Shown: piece by piece, positions 41,888-53,100 of the stretch
How the letters are laid out: every line of letters starts with the position of its first letter
Numbering within the stretch: the stretch's first letter is position 1
Notes under the pieces: generated by a model
Told to the model about the DNA's origin: nothing
The model's input: only the letters and a program-made list of their open reading frames with translations
The model's database searches: none
Assembly (NCBI RefSeq): GCF_002224125.1
Contig: NZ_NCSM01000014.1
Coordinates: 816,790-880,789, forward strand
Direction of reading: 5' to 3'
Length of the DNA stretch: 64,000 bases
From: Streptomyces sp. NBS 14/10
GTDB taxonomy: Bacteria > Actinomycetota > Actinomycetes > Streptomycetales > Streptomycetaceae
Made by a program: the position numbers and the translations under genes

Positions 41888-42746
41888 CACTCCAAATCCT
41901 GATCAACGCAGTGACCAGGCTTTTTACGTGAGGCCTCGGTCAGATGGTCGAAATGGGTGCGCGAGGTTGTGGCGCTGACAGGGCGGTGGCCTGCGGTTTC
42001 TCCCGATCTCATGGCGTGGGGGTTCGTGTCGGGTTCGTGTGGAGATCGTGTGCGTTCAGGCTTGCGCTCGCGGACAGACTCTAGTTCACCCGGGTAGGAC
42101 AACTCATTATCCGGCCTCCATGTCCTCCTTTAGTCGCCGTTGTCGCGTACTGCGCACTCCAATGCCACCTCCGGTCCGTGCTTTGTGTCGTGCAGGATGA
42201 GTAGCCGCTTAGCCGCGGGGACTTTGCCGTCCCGTCCGAACGCCAGCGTCCCCGATACGCCCCTGGCCGATCCAGTCGGCAACGGTTATCGGATTGACTC
42301 CGGCGTCGAGTGCAGCGCGGTAGCGGGCCAAGCGCCGGTCGCCGTCGGCGATGGCGCGGCGGGCTCCTTCAGATCGAGGGCTGCAGCCTGGGGTCGGCGC
42401 GACTGCCGCCCCCCTCGATGTCGGCCAGGTAAGCCAAGTAGCACTTGGCCGCTCGGCTCTGCCGACTTCACCGCTGAGGACCGTTTACGACTCAAGCGGC
42501 AAGTCCAGCATCAGAATCCGTTGTACCAGCGACAAACCTCCACGAGGTAATGGTTCCCAGGCGATGCTTTATGTGGCGCTTATCACGCAGGATTGATGGG
42601 GGTGTTGTCGCGAGATGTGACGTATTGCGCCTTTGTGGTCACCTGGACTGGTGTGCGACGCGATGCCTAATCTCGCGTTCGCGATTCCGTCAAGAGTCGT
42701 TCATAAATGAGCAGGGTCTGGGGAGGTCTTGTGGGGGGAGTTTGCC
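41888..42746. other. Gene-poor stretch with recombinase debris
   Basis: There is no intact gene in these 859 bp. Short frames on both strands have broken coding patterns; one on the minus strand at 42209-42367 resembles a serine recombinase tail (listed separately). The last 150 bp before 42747 are less GC-rich and probably carry the promoter of the LamG gene. Confidence 0.5.
42209..42367 (-). pseudogene. C-terminal remnant of a serine recombinase
   Basis: The frame reads GARRAIADGDRRLARYRAAL then DAGVNPITVADWIGQ and a TAA stop. It closely resembles the coiled C-terminal tail of large actinobacterial serine recombinases (RYRAALDAG followed by WI). The upstream part is in a different frame and soon unrecognisable, with no catalytic domain left. 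Confidence 0.5.
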
Positions 42747-45700
42747 ATGCCTTTAGCTGGTCGGCGCAGTGCTCGCATGCCCGGGGTGGCGCTAGCCGCT
42801 GCGGTTGTTCTGGGAGCGCTCCCGCTGTCTGACGTGCAGGTTGCCCAAGCGCACACGGCAGCGGCGGCCACGGACGCGCGTGGCGTGAGGAGTGCCGTGA
42901 GCGAGGAGCTGGCGCGGGCGGCGGCGGAGCGTGAGGGCGAGCCGGTGGAGATTGCTTCGCTGCGGGGTGAGAGCAGTGAGGTTTTTGCCACTCCTGATGG
43001 GAAGTTGGAGGCCAGGGAGCATCTGCGGCCGGTGCGGGCGCGAGTGGACGGTGAGTGGAAGTCCATTGATACCGGGTTGGTGAAGACCGGCGGGGGGATG
43101 GTCGCCCCGAAGGCGACGACGGTCGACTTGGAGTTCTCCGGGGGCGGTGGTACGCCGCTTGTGCGGATGAGGAAGGCGGGGCGGGAGCTGGCGTTGTCCT
43201 GGCCGATGGACTTACCTGCTCCGCGATTGCAGGGGGATACGGCCACCTATCCGGACGTGCTGCCGGGGGTGGACCTGCGGATGGGGGCTCAGGAGGACGG
43301 TTTCACACAGTTGCTGGTGGTGAAGTCGGCTGAGGCCGCGGCCAGTGAGGATTTGGCGGAGTTACGGCTGAAGCTTGATGCCGGTGGCCTGAACGTCCAG
43401 GAGTCGGACACCGGTGGGGTTGAGGCGGTCGACGAGGGTGCTGGTGGTGCGGTGTTCGAGGCGCCCCAGCCGGTGATGTGGGATTCCAGTCCGGGGCCGG
43501 GTGCACAGGGGACAGCTGGTGTGCGGGCACCCGCGGGCGCCTCGGGGTCCGGGGATGAGGGAGAGCCGTCGGCGGGTGAGTCGGGGAAGCTGGCTGCGGT
43601 GGGGGTAGAGGTTCCGGCGAGCCAGGATGAGCTGGTACTGAGACCGGATTCCGGGGTGCTGAAGGGGACGGGCACGGTGTATCCGGTGTTCATCGACCCG
43701 CAGTGGTATTCGCCGAAGGCCGCCGCGTGGACGATGGCGTCGAAGTACTGGGCGTCGTCGCCGCAGTGGAAGTTCAACGGCGATTCCGATGCGGGCATGG
43801 GCTACTGCGGCTGGGCCTACTGCCAGCCGGAGGACACCAAGCGTCTCTTCTACCGGATTCCGACGTCGAGGTTCGCGGGCAAGTCGGTGCTGTCGGCGGA
43901 GTTCGTGGTGCGCAACACGTGGTCCGCGTCGTGTGATGCGCGCGGTGTGCAGCTGTGGCGTACCAAGGGGATCTCCTCGTCGACAACGTGGAACTCGCAG
44001 AATGCGGATGGTTTTTGGATCGATCACCTGAAGACGGAGTCGTTCGCCTACGGCTATGACGGGTGTGCGACGAAGGACGCGGAGTTTTCCGTGCGGTCCG
44101 CGGTCCAGGAGGCTGCGGACAAGAAGTGGTCGACGATGACGTTCGGACTGCAGGCGTCCAGCGAGAGTGACAGGTACGGGTGGAAGCGGTTCTCGGATGA
44201 TGCGTATCTGCGGGTGAGGTACAACCGTCCGCCGGGCCAGGTCAGGATGTCGCAGCTGACCATGGAGTACGGAGGCGTGTGCAAGAAGCCGGGGGATGCG
44301 GCGCGGGTGCGTACGCTGGGCAAGATCTACGCGAACAACGTGACCGACCCGGACGGTGACAGCGTCGCCGTACAGTTCCAGGCCAAGTGGGATGCAGGCG
44401 ACGGCAAGGGCCTGATCGCCCGCTGGAAACCCGCGTTGACATCGTCGAAGAGATCCGGGGCCGAGTTCGCCATCGAGTTGCCGTCCTCGATTCCGGCCAA
44501 CAAGACCGTCCACTGGTACGCCCGCTCCTACGACGGTGCCCAGTACTCCCCCTGGTCGTCTGCGGGAGGCGCGACGGGGTGCTACTTCGTCTACGACACC
44601 TCAGTGCCGAAGGCACCGGCGGTCGTGTCGGGCGAGTATCCAGCATCAAACCCAAAGGACCCCGAGGACCCATGGCTCGACGGGGTCGGCCAGTACGGCA
44701 CGTTCGAACTGGACTCTTCCTCCACTGATGTGACGCGGTACCGCTGGGGTTTCAACGGCGATCCGATCTCGGCGAACCAGGTGTCCACGTCATCGGGCGC
44801 GGCCAGGTCGGTCAAGATCCTTCCGGCGAAGCCGGGCCTGAACTTCGTCACCGCGCAGGCGTTCGATGAGGCGGGGAACGGGTCGGAGATCCGGACGTAC
44901 CAGTTCCGGGTGAAGGCGGGGCAGCCTGAACGGGCGACGTGGCAACTCGACGAGGGAGCGGGCGCCACTGAGGCGGAAGGATCGACCCCGCCTCGCACCC
45001 TTGGCCTGCACGGTGGCGCGGCAACCGGCGCGGAGGGCGTGACCGGCAGGGGGCTGTCGTTGAACGGCACGGACGCATACGCGTCCACCGACCTGTCCGT
45101 GGCCGACACGACGCGCGGGTTCTCGGTCTCGGCGTGGGTGAAGTTGTCGGAGGTCCCCGATCGCGCGGCGATGGTGGCTTCGCAGATCGGCAACCATACG
45201 GCCGGCTTCGAGCTGTACTACTCCGCCTCGTATGACCGGTGGGTGTTCAACACCTTTGCCGCGGACGAGCCCGGGGCCACGATCGTACGGGCGATGGCCG
45301 GCACGCCGGGCGGGGTGAAGGCCGGCGCGTGGACCCACCTGGTCGGCACCTACGACGGCGTGGACAAAAAGCTTCAGCTGTTCGTCAACGGCAAGCTGGC
45401 AGGCACCGCCTCCCACGACATCGGCTGGAGTGCCAGAAGGGGCCTGCGGATCGGCGCGGGCGCTACCGACGGGACCGCGAAGGACTTCTTCCCCGGCACG
45501 ATCGACGAGACGCAGATCTTCGACAAGCCCGTCGCCCAGGACGAGGTCGACAAGCTCTACGCCCGTCAGACGGTCGGTGACCCGGGTCGCCCGGCGCTGG
45601 CGGTCTTCCACCTCGACGAGGAAACCGACGCCACCGACATCAAGGGGTACGGCGGTGTGATCCCCGCGAAGTACACGGGCGGTGTCACCACGGGCGTGGC

Positions 45701-47021
45701 CGGGATCGCCGGCAAGGCGACCCGTTTCAACGGCTCGAGCGGCTATGCGAAGATCGGCCGGGAGCGGGCTCCTCATGTCAACACGTCTCGTAGCTTCACC
45801 GTCTCGGCCTGGGCGAAGCTGGACAAGAAGCCCGATGGCGCGGCGGTAATCGCTGCTCAGGCCGGCCAGTACGCTCCGGGCTTTGAGCTGTACTACTCCA
45901 AGGCGTACGACAGGTGGGCGGTCAACCAGTACTCAGCCGATAGCGCGGATGCGACACCCGTCCGGGCCATGCAGCCGGAGGGGACCCAGGTGCGGGCGGG
46001 TGACTGGGTACATCTGGTCGGAGTGCACGACACTGTCGCCGACACCCTCACGCTGTACGTGAATGGGGCCAAGGCAGGTTCGACTGAGCTGGCCGGTGCG
46101 TTCTACGCGGACCAGTCCATGTATATCGGCGCCGGCTCCTACAGCGGTCAGGTCGCCAACTATTTCCCGGGCACGGTCGATGACGTGCGCCTGTTCGACC
46201 GCCCGGTCTCGGCGAGCGAAGTACAGCAGTTGTTCAAGCAGCGCGCGCTGGTCAAGGGCCGCTGGAAGTTCGAGCAGGCCAGCGGTACACCGCTGACCAC
46301 ACCGGACGCCTCCGCTTCGGGGAACGACATGACCCTCAACGGCGGCGCGCAGGTCGGATCGGGATGGGTCGACGGCGGCCTCTTGCTCGACGGTGTCAAC
46401 GACTACGCCGCGACAGCGACGATGCCGATGGACACGAGCACGAGTTTCACAGTGACGGCGTGGGCGCAGGCCGCAGCCGTGCCGCAGGATGATGCCGCGT
46501 TGCTCAGTGCACCGGGTTCGACGCAGAGCGCATTCGTGGTGCGGTATGTGCCGAGCGCGACCCCGGATACGGATCCGGGCCGGTGGCGGATATCCATGGC
46601 GGACAAGGACAAGGACCCCAAGGACGAGGACGTCACCATCACGCAGGTGGAGAACGGGCAGTTCTTCAGCCCTGCTGACTGGACGCATCTGGCGCTGGTG
46701 TACGACGGGTTTGCCAAGCAACTCAAGTTGTATGTGAACGGCGAGCTGGAAGAGATCGCCTGCTCGGACGCCGACGGCAACGGCGACGCAGACGACACGG
46801 CCTGCAGCGACCGATTCTCGTGGGCGGAGAACGCGCTGTCCTTCAAAGCAACGCAGCCGCTGCAACTCGGGCGTGCGAAGACCGGAACCACTTGGGGTGA
46901 GTACTGGCCCGGTGCGGTCTCCGACGTGTGGGCCTTCCAGGGGGCCCTCACTGACACACAGGTATCGCAGCTCGCGGTCGGTATGCCGGGTATGGCCACG
47001 GACGTTCCGGGCAGCGACTGA
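42747..47021 (+). CDS. Large secreted protein with three LamG-like domains
   Basis: A 1424-aa exported protein. Signal segment MPGVALAAAVVLGALPLSDV; an N-terminal region of about 700 residues with blocks such as YPDVLPGVDLRMGAQEDGF, VYPVFIDPQW and RLFYRIPTSRFAGKSVLSAEF that usually precede RHS proteins in Streptomyces; then three concanavalin/LamG domains (about 720-910, 935-1130, 1150-1350), each with a WxHLVG or WTHLAL strand and an FPGTIDE/FPGTVDDV-type ending. It probably binds glycans at the cell surface and may assist the RHS toxin encoded 128 bp downstream. ATG at 42747 has GGGGAG 7 nt upstream. Confidence 0.85.
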   Translation: MPLAGRRSARMPGVALAAAVVLGALPLSDVQVAQAHTAAAATDARGVRSAVSEELARAAAEREGEPVEIASLRGESSEVFATPDGKLEAREHLRPVRARVDGEWKSIDTGLVKTGGGMVAPKATTVDLEFSGGGGTPLVRMRKAGRELALSWPMDLPAPRLQGDTATYPDVLPGVDLRMGAQEDGFTQLLVVKSAEAAASEDLAELRLKLDAGGLNVQESDTGGVEAVDEGAGGAVFEAPQPVMWDSSPGPGAQGTAGVRAPAGASGSGDEGEPSAGESGKLAAVGVEVPASQDELVLRPDSGVLKGTGTVYPVFIDPQWYSPKAAAWTMASKYWASSPQWKFNGDSDAGMGYCGWAYCQPEDTKRLFYRIPTSRFAGKSVLSAEFVVRNTWSASCDARGVQLWRTKGISSSTTWNSQNADGFWIDHLKTESFAYGYDGCATKDAEFSVRSAVQEAADKKWSTMTFGLQASSESDRYGWKRFSDDAYLRVRYNRPPGQVRMSQLTMEYGGVCKKPGDAARVRTLGKIYANNVTDPDGDSVAVQFQAKWDAGDGKGLIARWKPALTSSKRSGAEFAIELPSSIPANKTVHWYARSYDGAQYSPWSSAGGATGCYFVYDTSVPKAPAVVSGEYPASNPKDPEDPWLDGVGQYGTFELDSSSTDVTRYRWGFNGDPISANQVSTSSGAARSVKILPAKPGLNFVTAQAFDEAGNGSEIRTYQFRVKAGQPERATWQLDEGAGATEAEGSTPPRTLGLHGGAATGAEGVTGRGLSLNGTDAYASTDLSVADTTRGFSVSAWVKLSEVPDRAAMVASQIGNHTAGFELYYSASYDRWVFNTFAADEPGATIVRAMAGTPGGVKAGAWTHLVGTYDGVDKKLQLFVNGKLAGTASHDIGWSARRGLRIGAGATDGTAKDFFPGTIDETQIFDKPVAQDEVDKLYARQTVGDPGRPALAVFHLDEETDATDIKGYGGVIPAKYTGGVTTGVAGIAGKATRFNGSSGYAKIGRERAPHVNTSRSFTVSAWAKLDKKPDGAAVIAAQAGQYAPGFELYYSKAYDRWAVNQYSADSADATPVRAMQPEGTQVRAGDWVHLVGVHDTVADTLTLYVNGAKAGSTELAGAFYADQSMYIGAGSYSGQVANYFPGTVDDVRLFDRPVSASEVQQLFKQRALVKGRWKFEQASGTPLTTPDASASGNDMTLNGGAQVGSGWVDGGLLLDGVNDYAATATMPMDTSTSFTVTAWAQAAAVPQDDAALLSAPGSTQSAFVVRYVPSATPDTDPGRWRISMADKDKDPKDEDVTITQVENGQFFSPADWTHLALVYDGFAKQLKLYVNGELEEIACSDADGNGDADDTACSDRFSWAENALSFKATQPLQLGRAKTGTTWGEYWPGAVSDVWAFQGALTDTQVSQLAVGMPGMATDVPGSD

Positions 47022-47149
47022 TCTTTGCCAGGAGTGGGCTGGGGCTCCCCGGCCCACCATGCCCCCGCAGTTTCCACGAACCACCTTCCGTTCCACCGCG
47101 CGCGGCGTACTTGTCCGGCGGTGCACACAGTGAGGGATGAAGGACAGGG

Positions 47150-50100
47150 ATGAACGGCAGATCGAGCAAGCGGTTACGGACACTCCGGCCTCGTGTCGCG
47201 TTGGCCTCGGCTGTGGTCATGGTCGCGACAGTGCTGCAGGGCGCGGCCCTTCCCGCTGTTGCTGCCGATGACGGGAAGGGACGCCCTGACCTTCCCCGCG
47301 TGGAGAAGCCGGTGCCGGGCACGATCGCCAAGGTCAAACCACGCACTCTCATGAAGGGGCCACGCACCCCTAAGGCCGCCCCTCGCGCCGCCTGGCCGAA
47401 GGCGGCATCAGCAGTGGTGAAGCTTCCCACAGCTGGCGCGAAAGCAGGAGCGTCGCCGGTCCAGGCCCAGGGGCTGCCCCTGGCGCTGACTGCGGATGCA
47501 GAGCGAGCCACAGGCAGGGCCTATAGCCAGGTCACGGTCGGAGTACTGGGACGCAAGACGGCCCAGAAGGTCGGCGTCGACGGTGTGTTGTTCACCCTGG
47601 AGCCGAAGGCAAGCAATGAGAACGCGAAGGCCACGGGATCGGGCTGGGTACGGGCCCGTGTCGACTACTCCTCGTTCGCCGGGGCATACGGCGGCGCTTA
47701 CGCCTCCCGGCTCACCCTGGTCGAACTACCTGCCTGCGCCCTGACCACTCCGGACCGACAGCGGTGCCGCATTGCCAAACGCGTCGAGGCCGTCAATGAC
47801 ACTGAGAAGCAGACCCTCACCGCTTCCGAACTGGCCTTGCATTCTGGTGAGCCGACGGTACTGGCGGCCGTAGCTGCAGAGGACGGTGCGAAGGGGGACT
47901 ACAAGGCCACTTCCCTCTCGCCTTCCGCGGCATGGAACACCAACTTGAATACCGGTGACTTCACGTGGTCGTACGGCATGTCGGTGCCGGATGTGCCGGG
48001 CGGGCTGACGCCGACCGTTGGCCTGTCGTACTCCTCGGGTGGTGTCGACGGACGTACCGCGAACACCAACAACCAGTCCTCGTGGGTGGGAGACGGTTTC
48101 GACCTGTGGCCGGGTTTCATCGAGCGCCGCTACAAGCCGTGTGCGGACGACGGGGTGGAGAACGCGGACGGCGGCAAACCGGGTGACCTGTGCTGGGCGT
48201 ACGACAACGCGTTCATGTCGTTCAACGGCAAAGGTGGGGAACTGGTCCCGAACGGGACCGACTCCTGGAAGCTGAAGAGCGACGACGGTACGAAAATCGA
48301 CCGGCTCTTCGGCTCGGACACCAACGTGCGCGGCAATGATGCCAGGAACGACGAGTACTGGCGGGTGACCACGCCGGAAGGTATCCGCTACTACTTCGGA
48401 TACAACCGGCTGCCGGGATGGGCTGATGGCAAGGAGACCACCGACTCCACGTGGACGGTGCCTGTCTTCGGCAACGGGTCCGGTGAGCCGTGCCATGGTG
48501 CGACGTTCGCCGACTCCTGGTGCCGGCAGGCATGGCGGTGGAACCTCGACTACGTCGTCGACCCCCACGGCAACGCCCTCGCCTACTACTACGACAAGGA
48601 AACCAACTCCTACGGCCGGAACCTCAAGGCCAAGGACAACACGCCCTATGTCCGCGGCGGCGAGCTGGACCGGATCGAGTACGGGCTGAAGTCCTCCTCG
48701 ATGTACGGCACCAAAGCGCTGGCGAAGGTCGACTTCACCAGCAGCGAGCGCTGCATACCCGACACCCCAACCGACTGCGCATCCATCGACAAGGACGCGT
48801 TCTACTGGTACGACACCCCTTGGGACCTGAACTGCACGGCGGATGAGGACTGCGACGAGGGCCGGCTCTCCCCGGCGTTCTTCACCCGCAAAAGACTGAC
48901 CAGCATCACCACCCAGGTCTACGACGGCAGCACCTACCGGAGTGTCGACTCGTGGAAGATGGAACACAGGTGGGGCAAGGCCGACACCGACTACCAACTG
49001 GAGCTGGAGTCCATCCAGCGCACCGGCCACACCGCCGACCCGGCCATCACCCTCCCGAAGACCACCTTCACATACACGCAACTGGCCAACCGGCTGGACA
49101 AGACAGGCGACGGCTACGCACCCTTCATCAAGGATCGCCTGTCGACCGTCGCCGACGAATCCGGCGGCCAGATCGACATCAAATATTCCCCGGAAGCCTG
49201 CAAATGGGACGCACTGCCGACCCCGCAGACCAACACCACCCGCTGCTTCCCGCAGTACATCGGCGGCAGCACGAGCGACGACCCCGAACGTCAGTGGTTC
49301 AACAAGTACGTGGTCGCCTTCGTGACCACCACCGACCGCACCGGTGGGGCGCCCGACCAGGTCACCGCCTATGACTACAAGGGCGGCGCCGCCTGGCACT
49401 TCGATGATGACGACGGGCTGACCAAAGAGAAGTTCAAGACCTGGTCGCAATGGCGAGGCTACGGCCAGGTCCAGGTGCAGACCGGCGGTCAAGGCGGGAC
49501 CGCGGCGATGAAGTCGCAGCAGGACACATACTTCCTACGCGGCATGGACGGCGACCGCAAGGACAGCAGCGGCGGCACCAAAAGCGTCACCGTCACTCTG
49601 GAGGACGGTGAGGGTGACCCGATCACCGACCACCAGTCGGCCGCTGGCTTCGCCTACAAGACCGTCAGCTACTCCGGGCCGGACGGCAAGGTTCTGGCCA
49701 AGACGGTGAACCGGCCCTGGCACCACGAGACTGCCAAGAAGGTCCGCGACTGGGGCACGGTCACCGCCAACTTCACCGGAACCGCCCACACCAAAACCTT
49801 CACCTCTCTGGACGACGGAGCCGGAGCCAAGTGGCGGACGGTCTCGGGAGCGACCAGTTACGACACGGTGGCAGGCCGTGTCACCGAGGTCGACGACTTC
49901 GGCGACAACGACACCGCCGCCGACAACAGATGCACCCGCACCACCTACGCCACCAACACCGATAAGAACATCCTCACGCTGCCCTCCCGGGTGGAGGCAG
50001 TCGCCAAGGCATGTGACGCGGCCGTCAGCCGGCCGGAGAACGTCATCTCCGACGCCCGCACGGCTTACGACGGCGGCGCCTACGACGCCGCCCCCACCGC

Positions 50101-53100
50101 CGGGGACCCCACCGGGACCGCGGTGCTGAAGAAGTACGACGGAACCACCGCCGCCTACACGGAATCCGGATCCACCTACGACGCGTACGGACGCGTCCTC
50201 ACCAGCAGCGATCTGACCGCCGACGTCACCGCGACCGCAGCCGGCGTGCTCAAGCGGACCACCCGCAGCGACGGCCGCACCACCACAACCGCCTACACAC
50301 CCGAGAAGGGCATCCCCACCAGCGCAAAGGTGACCTCGCCACCCGCCAAGCCCGGTGACGCGAGTACCACGCAGACGACCACGACCACGCGAGACGTGCT
50401 GCGCGGCCTGCCGCTGACCGAGACCGACACCAACGGCAAGGTCACCAACTACGCCTACGACGCTCTGGGGCGCTCCACCAAGGTGTGGCTCGCCGACCGG
50501 CTCACCGGCCAGACGCCCACCTACGAGTTCACCTACACCGTCACCGACGACCAGCCGGTGGCCGTGGGCACCAAAACGCTCGGGAACCGGGGCGTCCAGA
50601 GCACCTCCTACACCCTCTACGACGGGCTCCTGCGCGAGCGGCAGACCCAAGCCCCCGGCCCAGGTGGCGGTCGACTGCTCACCGACGTCTTCTACGACGA
50701 ACGCGGCCTGAAAGCCAAAGACTTCGCCACCTACTACACGGATGGCAAACCGACCACCACCCTCTTCAAACCCGCAGACGCACTCAACGTCCAGACGCAG
50801 AACCGCTATACCTATGACGGCCTTGGCCGGCAGACCGAGGCGAGGCAGATCGCCGGAAACGGCGACGGCGGCACCGTCCTGGGCGTGACCAAGACGATCT
50901 ACGGCGGCGACCGCACCACCGTCATCCCACCCGTAGGCGGCACCGCCACCACCACCCTGACCGACGCCCGCGGCCAGACCACCGAACTGCGCCAGCACCA
51001 CCAGCGCACCACCGACGCCGCCTACGACACCACCGCCTACACCTACACACCCCGCAGCGAACTCAAGAAGGTCACCGACCCCGCCAAGAACACCTGGACC
51101 TACACCTACGACCTGCTCGGCCAACTCACCACGGCCACTGACCCGGATAAAGGCACCACCAAGAACACCTATGACGACCGCGGGCAGCTGACCTTCTCCA
51201 CTGACGCGCGGGACACCACCCTTGCCTACGTCTACGACGGCCTCGGCCGTCGCACCGAACTCCACGAGGACATCCCCAGCGGCGAGCTGCGAGCCAAGTG
51301 GGTGTACGACACAATCACCGGAGCCAAGGGACACCTGGCCGAATCCACCCGCTACGAAGGAAGCGACGCCTACACCTCCAAGGTCGTCGCCTACGACAAC
51401 CTCTACCGCCCGCAGCGCTCGTCCATCACCATCCCCGCCGCCGAAGGGGCGCTGCAGGGAACCTACCTGTCCGTGACCACGTACGCGGTCTCCGGCCTCG
51501 TCGAGGGCATCGGCTATCCCAAAGCCGGAGCCCTGCCGGCAGCGACCGTGAGCTACACCTATGAGGACGAGACCCTGCGTCCCATCGCGATCGGCGGCAG
51601 CCAGGGGGTGAAATCGGCCGTCATCTACAGCCTCACCGGCAAACCGCTGCAATACGACCTGTCCAGCAGCGGCAGCAAGACGACACAGGTCAGCAACACC
51701 TACGAGTGGGGCACCCAGCGCCTGGCCACCTCCCGCGTCGAGCGCCAGGACATCGCGGGCGTCGACCAGTACAGCACCTACCGCTATGACGAGGTGGGCA
51801 ACGTGCTCTCGGTATCGGACGTCTCCCGCTCCGGCACCGACAACCAGTGCTTCACCTACGACTACCTGCAGCGCCTCACCGAGGCATGGACTCAAGGCAA
51901 CACCAGTTGCGCCGCCAACCCGAGCGGCGGCGTGCTGGGCGGCCCGGCCTCGTACTGGCACTCCTACACCTACGACCAGGTCGGCAACCGCCGCACCGAA
52001 ACCCTGCACGACCCCACAGGCAACACCTCCAAGGACACCAAGCGCACCTACGGCTACCCCGAGCCCGGCAGCGCCCAGCCGCACACCCTCACCTCCGTCA
52101 AGGCCACCGGCCCCAACGGCACCTCACAGGACACCTTCGGCTACGACAAGGCCGGAAACACCACCACCCGCACGCTCGGCGGCGACACCCAGTCCCTGGC
52201 ATGGGACGCCGAGGGACACCTGGCAAAGGTGACCGAACCGGTCGAGGGCGGCAGCGACAAAGTCACCGAATACCTCTACGACGCCGACGGCAACCGCCTG
52301 ATAGGCCGCACCCCCACCGAAACCACCCTCTACCTCGGCAACACCGAAATCACCCTGCCCAAGGGCTCCACCACGCCGAAAGCCACCCGCTACATCGACC
52401 TCGGCGACGGGCACCAAGCCGTCCAAGAAGACGACGGAACCGTCTCCCTCACCCTCGCCGACCACCACGGCACCGCACAACTCGCCATCGACGCCACCAC
52501 CCAGAAACTCGCCCAGCGCCGCACCCTGCCCTTCGGCGACCTCCGCGGCGACCAGCCCACCGACTGGCCCGGCACCAAGGGCTTCGTCGGCGGAACCGAC
52601 AACACAAAGACCACCGGCCTCACCCACCTGGGCGCGCGCGACTACGACCCCACGACCGGCCGGTTCCTCTCGGTCGACCCGGTCATGGACCTGACCGACC
52701 CGCAACAGGTGAACGGCTACACCTACGCGAACAACAACCCGGTTACCGGCTCCGACCCCACCGGGCGCTTCTGCGACGGCTGCAGCGCGGATGGCGCCAA
52801 CAACAACTGGACACCCAGCCACGGCCCGGGCTGCACGACAGAAGGCTGCTACGACACGAGCGGCCGCATTCTCTACCCGACATCGAACACGCCGTCCCGG
52901 GCGCGGCACAGCAGCGGCGGCAATGCGAACGGCCCCGGGCGGGCGATCAACGTCACCCAGAAGAAGGGCGAGTTGTGGATCGAAGGAATCCGCGTCCCCT
53001 CCGCCCGCGAACTCCAAGCCCGGTTCCCGCAATACGACAGCGACGAGCAACTCCAGACGTGGGCGAAACAAACGTGCTACTCCCCGTCCAGCAAGCCCCA

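Noticed and set aside
41887..42102. Minus-strand 71-codon frame ending at the tRNA 3' end, considered as an integrase C-terminus
   Set aside because: Position is suggestive, but the sequence lacks a convincing R-x-x-Y pattern; the better integrase remnant is at 56082.
47726..49492. Intein in the RHS protein
   Set aside because: The Cys-start and VHN-end block at residues 2056-2203 is a HINT pre-toxin domain at the toxin border, not a splicing intein inside a host protein.
49535..52084. An 849-codon minus-strand frame inside the RHS gene
   Set aside because: Gly/Val-rich low-complexity translation produced by the repetitive RHS coding strand; no start signal.
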